Below, piece after piece: positions 18,322-27,057 of a DNA stretch of 64,000 bases. The DNA is taken from contig NZ_VIAQ01000015.1 of NCBI RefSeq assembly GCF_006546655.1, forward strand, positions 434,001-498,000, given 5' to 3'. The notes under the pieces were generated by a model. It was given only the letters and a program-made list of their open reading frames with translations. It was not told where the DNA came from and did not search any database. The first letter of the stretch is position 1. Every line of letters begins with the position of its first letter. A program made the translations under genes and the position numbers. The DNA comes from Methanolobus vulcani. GTDB lineage: Archaea > Halobacteriota > Methanosarcinia > Methanosarcinales > Methanosarcinaceae.

Positions 18322-21300
18322 TCAGTTCGCCTTGATATACTCTATCATCTTCGGCGTTAGCAGTGGTGCTATCTGCGGAAGCATGTTAGGCATTAGATTC
18401 TCCATTGCAGCCGGCATGAGGTCAGGCATCTGCTCGAGCATGTAATCCGGCATTGGGACTCTCTTTTCAACAGCCTTGAGCATCTTTGGCATGACCTTTG
18501 GCATAAGTGAAGGCATGAGCAGCGGCATCATCTTTGGCATCATCGGCTTCATGAGTGCATCCATACCGGGTACGTACTTCACGGTCTTCATCATTGCCTG
18601 CATGTAGGATGGCATCGCTCCGATCATATCAGGCAGCAGTTCAACCATCATCTCCGTCATGTTCTCAGGCTCCATTAGGTCTATCATTTTCTCAAAAACT
18701 GCCCATGCAGCAAGTGCATCATTGGTGGTGTCAGGTATGTCATATCCAAGACTGCGGGCAGCAAGTGCACCAAGGTCCTGAATTTCCACGTTAACATTGT
18801 TCTCCCTGGCAGCCACCCTGAACTGGACAACACAGCACGGACACAGGGCAGCCATGATGTCAGCATCCTGGTCCACAGCTTCCTGAAGACGTACATTACC
18901 GATCTTTGATGCGATCTTCGGCTCATCGATAAGTGTCACAACAGAACCACAGCAGAGTGCTTTCTCACGGTTGTGCTCCATTTCCTTGAAATTAACTCCG
19001 GGGATGGCTTTGAGCAGTTCACGTGGCGCATCATATACACCTGCTCCTGCCCTGCCTATGTGACATGAGTCGTGCCATGCAACAGTCTTGTTCAGTGGTA
19101 CCTTGAACTTTGGTTTGAGCACATCCAGCTTATCCATGAGCACTTCAGAATAGTGCTTTGCTTCAATATTGAATTCCAGGCCAAGCTTCTCAGCCCACTG
19201 TGGATAGATCGTCCTCCACATAAGCAGACATGCAGGACATGAGGTTACAACGGTCTTTGCCTCACGCTTCTGCATATTGGCGATGTTCATTTTCAGGATT
19301 CTCTCGAACACATCCCACTTTCCGGCAACAAGCATGGGTATTCCACAGCATGCTTCCTTGTCGCCAAGGGTTGTGAATTCGATTCCTGCCTCGTCAAGCA
19401 ATCTTGCAGTTCCAACGGCAACATCCTTCTCAACAAAAGATGCGGTACATCCGGCAAAGTAGGCAATGTCTGCTTTGTCCTTGATCTTCGGCCTGAGGTC
19501 ATCAGGTATCCATTTGTCCCTGTCAACCCTGTAATTTGCCCAGATATTCCTCTGTTTGTCCAGACTCTGGGCCATGATCTCAAACGGAGGAATAGTCATC
19601 ATGCCTCTCTTCTGGACAAAGTTCTCTCTCAGGGTCATCCATGAGCGCTCGATTGGCAGGTCAAGCTGGCAGTAATAGTCACACATCTCACAGGTGGTAC
19701 ATGCAAGGAAAGTGTCAACCTGTTCCTGGTCAAGTGGCATCTTTCCTGCAAGATATTCCTTAATGAAGAACCACTTTCCACGTGGGGACTGTGATTCCCA
19801 GCCGCGTCCGTAGTACTGGTCACACTCGTTTACACAATAACCGCACTGTGCACACGTATAAGCGTGTGAGATGATGTCTCCGGGCAGTCCCTTCTCATCC
19901 TTGAACTCCTGATGGCCGACACCTGACATATTTCCAACCATACGTGCCATTGGTTCGAATATCTTGGCCATTGAAAGTCCTGTGTTTATAAGTGACTTGC
20001 CTGTAAGGGTTTCAGGGTTCATTATGTCTTCAGGGTCAACCTGCTTTTTGAAATCCTTGACTAGCTTAAAGCGGTCTCGGTAAACATTTTCTGCCTGACT
20101 TGCAAAGTAAAGACCTGAAGCATATATCCTTCCACCATTCTCCTCTGCTATCTTTACAATACTAAGTGCAAGCGGGAAGGCAAGGTTATACTTGAATGAT
20201 CTTTCAGAGTGGGGCATGAAACAGAGCATGATGGCTTCCTCACCCTTAGTAACCATTCCTTCAACAAGTACAGGAAGGCCTATCTTTTTCTCAATTTCAT
20301 TGAAAACTGTGTCAATCCTGTCAACAGGTACAACAACTTCAGCCGGGATGAATGAAGGACCAAGTCTCTTTACCTTCATTGACCTGAACCATTCCTGTGT
20401 TTCATGCTCGGCAATTTCTTCCGGCAGAATTTCTCCACCGGCTTCCTTGATTATTCCTTCAAGAGCACTTACATCCCTTGACACAGGATAGGCAAAATTG
20501 CATATGTAGGAAAGCGGCAGTTCCGGTCTGTGCTCGTCAATAGTCTCACCATAATGAGTCTTGTACGGAGCTTTGTTCTTCATATCAGCCCATTGAGGAT
20601 TTAAGAATGAGATAGCCCATACAGGGACTTTCTTCTCCCCAACCATCCAGATCGCGTTCTTCATTGATGATGCGTCAGGGAATTTTGCAGAAATAGCGCC
20701 AGTTTTTTCGTATTTTCTCAGCTTGAGGGTGACCTGTGTGATAATTCCGGTGGTACCCATGGTTCCGATTATCTTTGCCAGTTCCTCGCCTGAGAAATCT
20801 TTTACTTCGCCGTTTGGCAGGACAATCCTTGCGGATTCCATTGTGTCCTGTGACCAGCCGTATTCGTAGCTACCGTAACCCACACCGTTCTGGGCAAGCC
20901 AGCCGCCAACGGTTGCAGACATAGCACTTGATGGTACGGCCTGTACTGCAAGTCCTTCCTCATTGAGTTTTTCTTCCAGGTTATACCATACGGCACCTGC
21001 ACCAACCGTAACCCTGAGATTGTCCTTGTCGAGATTGATTATTTCTCTCATAGGCGTTACATCAGCAATGATTCCGCCTTTTGTTGGAATGATTCCGCCG
21101 TATCCGGAAGATGCTCCGGCTCTGGGCACAACAGGTATTTTGTATTTATTTGCAAATTTTATAAGTTCTACAGCTTTTTCTTCGTTTCTTACTTTTACAA
21201 TAGCAGCAGGTTTTGTTTTGCCTATCATTGACTTAATTAAAGAAGGCAAAGCTCCTACATCATGTGTATAAAAGTGCCTTTCCTTGTCTTTGAAATTTAC

Positions 21301-21369
21301 ACCTCTGCCGAAAATATCGATGAGTTCTTTTTTCTGTTTCTCGTTTAAATTGTAGACTGAATTTGCCAT
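18322..21369 (-). CDS. FAD-linked oxidase/Fe-S fusion, D-lactate dehydrogenase-like, with Met/Pro-rich tail
   Basis: About 1015 residues. An N-terminal FAD_binding_4 domain (AIVKVRNEEKA, PRAGASSGYGG, ATVGGWLAQNG) and FAD-oxidase C domain fill about 1-480. Two 4Fe-4S motifs follow (CAQCGYCVNEC; CTTCEMCDYYC), then two HdrD-type CCG domains (GCTAS..ACCG; DSCHIG..LCCG). The layout matches GlcD/Dld-type 2-hydroxyacid dehydrogenases fused to their Fe-S partner, so oxidation of D-lactate or glycolate is likely. The last ~110 residues consist mainly of MPxLMP/KMMP units, an extension I do not know from standard members. ATG 21369 is preferred over 21381, using GGGG upstream. Pyruvate kinase is divergent. 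Confidence 0.85.
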   Translation of the reverse strand: MANSVYNLNEKQKKELIDIFGRGVNFKDKERHFYTHDVGALPSLIKSMIGKTKPAAIVKVRNEEKAVELIKFANKYKIPVVPRAGASSGYGGIIPTKGGIIADVTPMREIINLDKDNLRVTVGAGAVWYNLEEKLNEEGLAVQAVPSSAMSATVGGWLAQNGVGYGSYEYGWSQDTMESARIVLPNGEVKDFSGEELAKIIGTMGTTGIITQVTLKLRKYEKTGAISAKFPDASSMKNAIWMVGEKKVPVWAISFLNPQWADMKNKAPYKTHYGETIDEHRPELPLSYICNFAYPVSRDVSALEGIIKEAGGEILPEEIAEHETQEWFRSMKVKRLGPSFIPAEVVVPVDRIDTVFNEIEKKIGLPVLVEGMVTKGEEAIMLCFMPHSERSFKYNLAFPLALSIVKIAEENGGRIYASGLYFASQAENVYRDRFKLVKDFKKQVDPEDIMNPETLTGKSLINTGLSMAKIFEPMARMVGNMSGVGHQEFKDEKGLPGDIISHAYTCAQCGYCVNECDQYYGRGWESQSPRGKWFFIKEYLAGKMPLDQEQVDTFLACTTCEMCDYYCQLDLPIERSWMTLRENFVQKRGMMTIPPFEIMAQSLDKQRNIWANYRVDRDKWIPDDLRPKIKDKADIAYFAGCTASFVEKDVAVGTARLLDEAGIEFTTLGDKEACCGIPMLVAGKWDVFERILKMNIANMQKREAKTVVTSCPACLLMWRTIYPQWAEKLGLEFNIEAKHYSEVLMDKLDVLKPKFKVPLNKTVAWHDSCHIGRAGAGVYDAPRELLKAIPGVNFKEMEHNREKALCCGSVVTLIDEPKIASKIGNVRLQEAVDQDADIMAALCPCCVVQFRVAARENNVNVEIQDLGALAARSLGYDIPDTTNDALAAWAVFEKMIDLMEPENMTEMMVELLPDMIGAMPSYMQAMMKTVKYVPGMDALMKPMMPKMMPLLMPSLMPKVMPKMLKAVEKRVPMPDYMLEQMPDLMPAAMENLMPNMLPQIAPLLTPKMIEYIKAN

Positions 21370-21550
21370 GATAAACCCCATAATATATATTCAATACTTC
21401 TATTTAAAATATTTTTAACAATGTACTAATCTAGTATCTCTATATGTCCCTATATATACTGAATTGAATACTTCCATATAAACCTAAATTTAATCAGTTC
21501 TATACCAATTATTATATTGGTTACTGAATATGTTTAAAGTGGGATAATGT

Positions 21551-22990
21551 ATGGATTTGCCTGATCATAAAACAAAGATTGTATGTACTATTGGTCCTGC
21601 ATCGTCATCCCCTGAGATGATAAGGGAACTTATTATTGCGGGCATGAATGTTGCGCGACTGAATTTTTCTCATGGTGATATGGATGACCACCGTAGGCTT
21701 ATTAAAAGGATCAGAGATGCGGCTGACGAACTAAATCAGGTGGTTGCGGTCATGGCAGATCTTCCGGGTCCAAAGATCAGGGTTGGAGTAATTGAAAACG
21801 AACCTATGATATTGAAAAAAAATGACCGTATAACTTTAACCACAAGAGATATACTTGGAAAGGATTCGTTTGTTCCTGTTCAGTATAAACAGATTGCAGA
21901 TAGTGTTTCACCAGGCAGTCCTATCTATCTAAGTGATGGTTTCATTCAGCTCAATTGTGATAAAATAGAAGATGAGGATATCCATTGTAAAGTCGTTGTA
22001 GGCGGTCCGCTTTACTCTAAAAAAGGTATTAACCTACCCGGTTCTAAGATATATGTAAGTCCGATAACGGGAAAGGATCTTGAAATAATCGATTTTGCCC
22101 TGAAAGAAGGTATTAACATATTCTGTCTTTCTTTTATAGAATCCAAAGAAGACGTTATGCAGGCACGAAGTTATATTGAATCCAAAGGAAAGAAAGCATT
22201 CCTTGTTTCAAAAATAGAACGTGAGCAGGCAGTAAAAAATATCGATTCTATCCTGCAGGAATCCGATGCTATTATGGTAGCACGTGGTGATCTTGGAGTA
22301 GAGGTTCCTATTGAGGATGTCCCTATTATTCAAAAGACGATCATCCACAAAGCAAACCTTCTCAGCAAACCGGTGATCACCGCCACACAAATGCTTGAGT
22401 CTATGATCAGCAACATCCGTCCCACAAGAGCTGAAGCAACAGATGTTGCAAATGCGATTATAGATGGTACTGATGCGGTAATGCTATCCGGAGAAACAGC
22501 GGTGGGAAAATATCCTGCTGAAACTGTGAGGATGATGGCTACAATTGCAAAGTCAACAGAGAAATGGAGGAATACCACTACTCTTGGACTTGATCTGATG
22601 ACAAAAGCCATCCAGAAAATGAATCCCGGTATAGAGGATGTAATTTCCATACAGGTAAATGATGCTCTTCGAAGTTTACCAGTACGTTATGTTATAACTC
22701 CAACTGTATCCGGAAAAACCTCCAGGATGATATCCCGTTTCCGTCCGAATGTCTGGATTCTTGCATTTAGTCGTAATGAACTGACATGTGAGCAGCTAGC
22801 TTTGCAGTATGCGGTGTATCCTGTATTTGTTGTATTAAAAGTTCATGAATGGGAAGCCACTATCATGGATTCTCTTAAAAGGTTAGGAAATATTGATTCA
22901 GGGGATCTTGTTCTTTTAACACAGGGGCAGGCTCCGGGAGATGGCAGATCAGGTGGCACAAATTTCCTGAAGTTTATTGTAGCTGAGTGA
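21551..22990 (+). CDS. pyk: pyruvate kinase
   Basis: 479 residues with the family's start TKIVCTIGPASSSPEM, the substrate motif MNVARLNFSHG, SKIEREQAVKN with the catalytic Lys, MVARGDLGVEVP (metal ligands) and TATQMLESM. It makes pyruvate and ATP from phosphoenolpyruvate. The C-terminal domain is short, as in many archaeal enzymes. The gene is divergent from the lactate-dehydrogenase-like gene, sharing a 180-base AT-rich promoter region, which may link control of the two pyruvate-forming enzymes. It ends 40 bases from the convergent GXGXG gene. Confidence 0.95.
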   Translation: MDLPDHKTKIVCTIGPASSSPEMIRELIIAGMNVARLNFSHGDMDDHRRLIKRIRDAADELNQVVAVMADLPGPKIRVGVIENEPMILKKNDRITLTTRDILGKDSFVPVQYKQIADSVSPGSPIYLSDGFIQLNCDKIEDEDIHCKVVVGGPLYSKKGINLPGSKIYVSPITGKDLEIIDFALKEGINIFCLSFIESKEDVMQARSYIESKGKKAFLVSKIEREQAVKNIDSILQESDAIMVARGDLGVEVPIEDVPIIQKTIIHKANLLSKPVITATQMLESMISNIRPTRAEATDVANAIIDGTDAVMLSGETAVGKYPAETVRMMATIAKSTEKWRNTTTLGLDLMTKAIQKMNPGIEDVISIQVNDALRSLPVRYVITPTVSGKTSRMISRFRPNVWILAFSRNELTCEQLALQYAVYPVFVVLKVHEWEATIMDSLKRLGNIDSGDLVLLTQGQAPGDGRSGGTNFLKFIVAE

Positions 22991-23029
22991 TTATTTTTAT
23001 ACCTCGGCGTGCAACATTTTACACATCAA

Positions 23030-24013
23030 TTATCCGTCTATCTTACGCATAACAATTGAACCATCGCGCATGTGAACTTCAACGTACTTTTCTTTTTCCT
23101 TATCCGGTTCATATTTGTTATAGAGCATTGATTCGACTCTTCCGGCGTCCATGAGTTCTCTTATAAGGCTGCTGTCCTCTCCTTTCATTCTGGATTTTGC
23201 AGCAGGAGGGCTGGTTTTTGCTTTGTTTTTACTGTAGATGGCACCGCCTTCCATTCCCGCACCTATGAACCCTTTAGCATTAAGGAATATGAGTTTTCCA
23301 TCTTTCATGTATGCTCCGGCAAACTCTCCGACTTCACCGTGGACAACCACCACTGCGCCGTTAAGATGGGAACCTGTGTTCATTCCTGCATTTCCGTTTA
23401 CGATAACAGTGGCTTTTCTGGCAAGCATTCCGGTTCCATTGTAGGCATCACCTTCAATGATAACTTTTGCATCACAGGGACATCTTGCAGCCACAGTGCC
23501 TCTGGGAATTCTATCTTTAAGAACTAATATCCTTTCAGTTTCATTGAATTCATTTCCAATGAGTTCTTCACTACCTGTTCCGTTACATAGTATATCTGTA
23601 ATTGAACGGAATTTCCTGTATTCAGGAACATCGCTGGCAATTTCCACTATATTTCCAAGGGGATATTCAATGTCACCTTTGACATATAGTGTGCCGGAAA
23701 CCATTCCCATACCGGCTTCAGGTCCGACATTTCCGTCTATGAATATCCTACCTGCTTTCTCAATTTCCCCACTTCCACCAAGGTGTTTGATATCAGCACC
23801 GAGACTATAGGCGAAATTCGTCCCTACATTTCCGGTGATTCGAACATCACCACCTGCCTTAAGTTCATTGACAATGTTCCGGTATGTGAATGTACTGTCC
23901 TTCTGTTCAGGTATCAGGGAATCAGGATTCAGGCTGTTATTGTGCCAGTAAAAATTGAAAGTATAGTCGCAGACATAATCTGCAGTTCCTTCAAGAACGA
24001 GTTCTTTTACCAT
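23030..24013 (-). CDS. GXGXG-motif protein (FwdC/glutamate synthase C-domain-like)
   Basis: 327 residues. Repeats of the form GDVRITGNVGTNFAY, GNVGPEAGMGMVSG, GDAYNGTGMLA and GNAGMNTGSHLNG build a right-handed beta-helix of the GXGXG family, found at the C-terminus of glutamate synthase and in formylmethanofuran dehydrogenase subunit C (FwdC). The N-terminal 35 residues are not helix-like. It is the third gene of a cluster (CGGC protein, ferredoxin, this one), with 4 bases between it and the ferredoxin stop. It probably serves as a scaffold or interaction subunit for a redox enzyme. It is not FwdC itself, as no fwd genes are near. Confidence 0.75.
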   Translation of the reverse strand: MVKELVLEGTADYVCDYTFNFYWHNNSLNPDSLIPEQKDSTFTYRNIVNELKAGGDVRITGNVGTNFAYSLGADIKHLGGSGEIEKAGRIFIDGNVGPEAGMGMVSGTLYVKGDIEYPLGNIVEIASDVPEYRKFRSITDILCNGTGSEELIGNEFNETERILVLKDRIPRGTVAARCPCDAKVIIEGDAYNGTGMLARKATVIVNGNAGMNTGSHLNGAVVVVHGEVGEFAGAYMKDGKLIFLNAKGFIGAGMEGGAIYSKNKAKTSPPAAKSRMKGEDSSLIRELMDAGRVESMLYNKYEPDKEKEKYVEVHMRDGSIVMRKIDG

Positions 24014-24017
24014 AATT

Positions 24018-24401
24018 TCATCCGTGAATAAGTCGTGGCAGGCATTTTGTGCAGACCCAGAGACTTTCCATGTTATGCCTTACAGGCATGAGGTAGTTAT
24101 CCTGTTCTCCGCAACCGCAACTGAAACACTTGATCGAAACATCAGTTGTCTTTGGTTGTGATTCAGCTTTTCTCAGGTCAAAGGGTATAGCTTCTCTTTC
24201 TTCTATGGTGATAGCACCTTCAGGGCAGACTCCTATGCAGAATCCCATTCCGTCACAGAGTTCTTCAGCAACTACCTTTGCCTTTCCATTAATTATCTGT
24301 ATCGCACCTTCGGCACATGGTGAAACACACTTTCCGCATCCAGTGCACTTTTCTTCGTCAATCTTAACTATAAGTCTCTTTGTCATGTTTCCATCTCCCA
24401 T
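24018..24401 (-). CDS. two-cluster ferredoxin with C-terminal Cys motif
   Basis: 127 residues. Two 4Fe-4S motifs are clear, [11 protein letters not shown] and [11 protein letters not shown], each followed by the usual Pro-poor helix. Unusually, a C-terminal extension of about 50 residues carries CFSCGCG and CTKC, which could hold a zinc ion or a further cluster. It follows the CGGC gene and precedes the GXGXG gene closely, so it is likely the electron carrier of that unit. Both the ATG at 24401 (CTGGAG upstream) and that at 24386 are possible starts. Confidence 0.85.
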   Translation of the reverse strand: MGDGNMTKRLIVKIDEEKCTGCGKCVSPCAEGAIQIINGKAKVVAEELCDGMGFCIGVCPEGAITIEEREAIPFDLRKAESQPKTTDVSIKCFSCGCGEQDNYLMPVRHNMESLWVCTKCLPRLIHG

Positions 24402-24415
24402 TCTTTTCTCCAGGT

Positions 24416-24748
24416 TTAATGATGTGTTCCTTCAACAAGCTTAATTCCAGCATCCTGTACTGTTTTTCTAATTTCATCGATGTGGGGACATTTCGGATAA
24501 TTTTCCATCTGCATGCATGAGCTCAGGTGTATCACGTCAACACCTCGCTTCTTCAATGATTTGAGCAAGCGGTAAATTCTTCTGCCGGAACATCCACCGC
24601 AGGTGAAGAATGCAACCATTTCTGCGTTCTCATCGTACTCCTCAAAGTACATGCTCCTTTTATTGAATGCCATGAAACATCCCACACCAGGGCACGCTTC
24701 TGATACTATATCGCATCGGATGACTGCGATCCTTGTTGGTGGTTTAAT
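24416..24748 (-). CDS. CGGC-domain protein, start uncertain
   Basis: Protein of about 110 residues with [20 protein letters not shown] at the N-terminus and the family motif [17 protein letters not shown], then HLSSCMQM, as in CGGC-domain proteins, which probably bind a metal or cluster. A conventional start gives only a GTG at 24685, cutting off the conserved IAVIRCD strand and its Cys. The frame is open upstream to a TGA at 24796 but contains no ATG, GTG or TTG; I set the start near an ATT at 24748. An ATG at 24771 exists one frame off. Either an unusual start or a base error is implied. Confidence 0.65.
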   Translation of the reverse strand: MKPPTRIAVIRCDIVSEACPGVGCFMAFNKRSMYFEEYDENAEMVAFFTCGGCSGRRIYRLLKSLKKRGVDVIHLSSCMQMENYPKCPHIDEIRKTVQDAGIKLVEGTHH

Positions 24749-24796
24749 ATCTTCGATAATACCAGCTCCATCTTTAAGAATTAAGAAATAGGATCA

Positions 24797-24826
24797 AAAA
24801 TAAGATAAAACAGGGGATATCCCCTG
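24797..24826 (-). terminator. terminator between sirohaem protein and CGGC gene
   Basis: CAGGGGATATCCCCTG (24811-24826) is a perfect 16-base palindrome followed on the minus strand by a T-rich stretch. It lies 22 bases after the sirohaem protein stop codon, and the downstream CGGC frame begins right after it. Confidence 0.55.
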
Positions 24827-24847
24827 AAGAAAATTCACTCAATTTAT

Positions 24848-25507
24848 TTAAAGACCGATCTCTTCCTTGAATTTGTCAAGACCCATATCATCGATGACTC
24901 TTCCAAGGCGGTGTTTTGAACCGTTTGCCTTGGTGAAACTGAGGATCTTATCAACAAGTGCAAGGACTTCGTCTTCACTGAGTTCATCTGCAATGACATC
25001 TGCAAGCCTTGGTTTGATAGCTGCATTACCGCCAACCATGACAGTGTATCCCTTTGGTGTTCCCATGATGCCTATGTCTTTGATTGCAGGTTCTGAGCAT
25101 GAGTTCATACATCCGGAAACAGCCATCTTGAATTTGCAAGGGAGTTCCATTCCGTGATATTTCTCATCGAGCTTAAGCCCAAGACCAACAGCATCCTGCT
25201 GTCCGCGCTTACAGAATGTTGTACCCGGACAGATCTTTACACTTCTGACACAAAGTCCAATAGCAGCTCCTGGCTTGATTCCAAGGTCTTTCCAGGCCCC
25301 ATCGATATCCTCTTCTTTTAATCCTACAATAGCAACTCTTTGTGATGAAGTTACTTTTAATGTTGCAGCCCCGTACTTTTCTGCTACATCAGCGATCTTG
25401 CGAAGCTGTTCTGCAGATGCTACACCGCCTGGCAGGTGTGGTGCAATTGCATATGTTTCCTGGTCTCTCTGCAGGATTGCTCCTTTCTCAAGTAGATCTT
25501 TTGCCAT
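24848..25507 (-). CDS. small sirohaem/4Fe-4S sulfite-reductase-like protein
   Basis: 219 residues from the ATG at 25507, which follows AAGGAGTGA by 6 bases. It has one ferredoxin-like half-domain (about 25-90) and the sirohaem-Fe-S module: CVRSVKICPGTTFC and SGCMNSCSEP, the C-x5-C...C-x3-C pattern binding coupled sirohaem and 4Fe-4S. Its size matches the small dissimilatory-sulfite-reductase-like proteins of methanogens, whose substrate is not certain (sulfite, nitrite or another oxyanion). It is divergent from an HxlR regulator and upstream of the CGGC/ferredoxin genes, which suggests a shared redox function. Confidence 0.85.
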   Translation of the reverse strand: MAKDLLEKGAILQRDQETYAIAPHLPGGVASAEQLRKIADVAEKYGAATLKVTSSQRVAIVGLKEEDIDGAWKDLGIKPGAAIGLCVRSVKICPGTTFCKRGQQDAVGLGLKLDEKYHGMELPCKFKMAVSGCMNSCSEPAIKDIGIMGTPKGYTVMVGGNAAIKPRLADVIADELSEDEVLALVDKILSFTKANGSKHRLGRVIDDMGLDKFKEEIGL

Positions 25508-25598
25508 ATTGGTCACTCCTTCTTCCAAAATTATCTTCTGGATTACTGGTATATTATGGATACTCACTTATATATTGGGTGGTTTCTAATAGGATACT

Positions 25599-25955
25599 AT
25601 GAAAGATTGCACAATTTACAAAACGGTCGATATCGTCGGCAAAAAATGGTCGTTATGCATCTTGCATGAGCTTTATAAGGGTGAAAACAAGTGCAAAAGG
25701 TTCAACGAACTTAAAAACAAATTGCAGGATGTAACGCCCAAGACACTGTCCACAAGGCTGAAGGAGCTGGAAGAACATGGACTTGTTGATAAGCTCGTTG
25801 ATGATACGGTGTTTCCTATAAAGTCGGAATACAGTCTTACAGAAAGCGGAGAAGAGTTCCTTCAGGTGTTACAGAACATCAAACAATGGGGTCTTAAATG
25901 GCAGTTTGAGAACCCTGAATGTGGTGGAACTAACTGTAAGACATGTGAACTGTGA
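25599..25955 (+). CDS. HxlR-family transcriptional regulator with Cys-rich tail
   Basis: 118 residues. Winged helix of the HxlR type: TVDIVGKKWSLCILHELY, TPKTLSTRLKELEEHGLV and the wing ending in SEYSLTESGEEF. The C-terminus CGGTNCKTCEL holds three cysteines in a row, an addition that could sense redox or metal. It is divergent from the sirohaem protein gene, with 91 bases between them. GGATACT occurs twice in that gap (near 25558 and 25592), and it probably regulates its neighbour. Confidence 0.85.
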   Translation: MKDCTIYKTVDIVGKKWSLCILHELYKGENKCKRFNELKNKLQDVTPKTLSTRLKELEEHGLVDKLVDDTVFPIKSEYSLTESGEEFLQVLQNIKQWGLKWQFENPECGGTNCKTCEL

Positions 25956-26061
25956 TAGTTTTAACAGAATATACTTGCAATAAATTAATTTGCATTGCTA
26001 TGCTATAATACATGGATTTATAGATGCAGATTTTTCTCTGTGTTTTTATCAGGAGTGAATT

Positions 26062-26244
26062 ATGCCTAAAAGATTAACACGTTCAAGAACCGATAGAATG
26101 ATAGCAGGTGTTTGTGGAGGTCTCGGTAAATATTTTGATATTGACCCGGTAATCATCAGGCTTCTGTGGGCTATAGCTATATTTGCTTATGGAACAGGTC
26201 TTTTGCTGTATATTCTTGCATGGATCATCATTCCAGAGGAATAA
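26062..26244 (+). CDS. PspC-domain membrane protein
   Basis: 60 residues, the length of stand-alone PspC proteins. The motif RMIAGVCGGLGKYFDIDPVI is followed by two closely spaced hydrophobic helices (LLWAIAIFAYGTGLLLYILAW). PspC proteins act in envelope stress responses in bacteria; the archaeal role is unknown. GGAG lies upstream of the ATG. A short hairpin (26248-26262) follows. Confidence 0.85.
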   Translation: MPKRLTRSRTDRMIAGVCGGLGKYFDIDPVIIRLLWAIAIFAYGTGLLLYILAWIIIPEE

Positions 26245-26378
26245 TCTCACCTTACCGGTGAAGCATACCAGATATTTTTATTTTTGAGATCGTGCAGTTC
26301 ATATTTTAGCAGTTCCACAAACAATAAATATTCTGCAGCAAGTGTATTACTTATATCAAAGTAATTGGGGGTTAGCAG

Positions 26379-27026
26379 ATGGGATCAAATCCTTTAGGTG
26401 TTACCATGTGTTTCCAGCGATTGAAGTCAATTGTAGTGCTGGTATTGATCGTGATTTTCTTCCTTTCGCTGTCCGGGTGTCTGGAATCAGATGATGTTCA
26501 GAAGGAAAATACAGATATGTTAAATGGAAGCGCTGAAGATATTGAGGATGACTTAACTGCTAGTCTGGAATATGATGCCATGCTTTCTGAAACGCTAACA
26601 GTAACAAGTCCGGCTTTTGAAGATGGTGGGGCGATTCCCGCAAAATACACATGTGACGGTGAAAACATCAATCCCGGTCTGGAAATATCAGGTGTTCCAG
26701 AAGAAGCTGAATCTATTTTATTGATCATGGATGACCCTGATGCGCCTATGGGTACGTTTACTCATTGGGTGGTCTGGAATATTCCCGTTGATCCCCAAAT
26801 AGACGAAAATAGTATTCCGGGAGTTGAAGGCAAAAACAGTGTAAATCAAGCATCATACACAGGACCGTGTCCTCCTTCCGGAACACATCGATACTTCTTC
26901 AAGGTATATGCACTTGACATTGAATTGGATTTGGAAAGTGGTTCAGACCGTGATCTTGTGGAAGATGCAATGAGTGGACATGTACTGGCATATGGTGAGT
27001 TAATGGGAACTTACAGTCACTTATAA
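26379..27026 (+). CDS. PEBP-family lipoprotein (YbhB/YbcL type)
   Basis: 215 residues. The N-terminus carries a signal sequence with a lipobox-like LSGC (about 30-33), then a linker and a phosphatidylethanolamine-binding-protein domain: IPAKYTCDGENINPGLEISG, MDDPDAPMGTFTHWVVW and GPCPPSGTHRYFFKVYAL. The family folds as a small beta-sandwich with an anion-binding pocket; the physiological ligand is not known. Two ATGs (26379, 26406) each have a G-rich ribosome site. A glycerate kinase gene follows after 31 bases and may share the transcript. Confidence 0.8.
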   Translation: MGSNPLGVTMCFQRLKSIVVLVLIVIFFLSLSGCLESDDVQKENTDMLNGSAEDIEDDLTASLEYDAMLSETLTVTSPAFEDGGAIPAKYTCDGENINPGLEISGVPEEAESILLIMDDPDAPMGTFTHWVVWNIPVDPQIDENSIPGVEGKNSVNQASYTGPCPPSGTHRYFFKVYALDIELDLESGSDRDLVEDAMSGHVLAYGELMGTYSHL

Positions 27027-27057
27027 GCAGGAAATCAGAAAGTTCGGATGGGATAAT

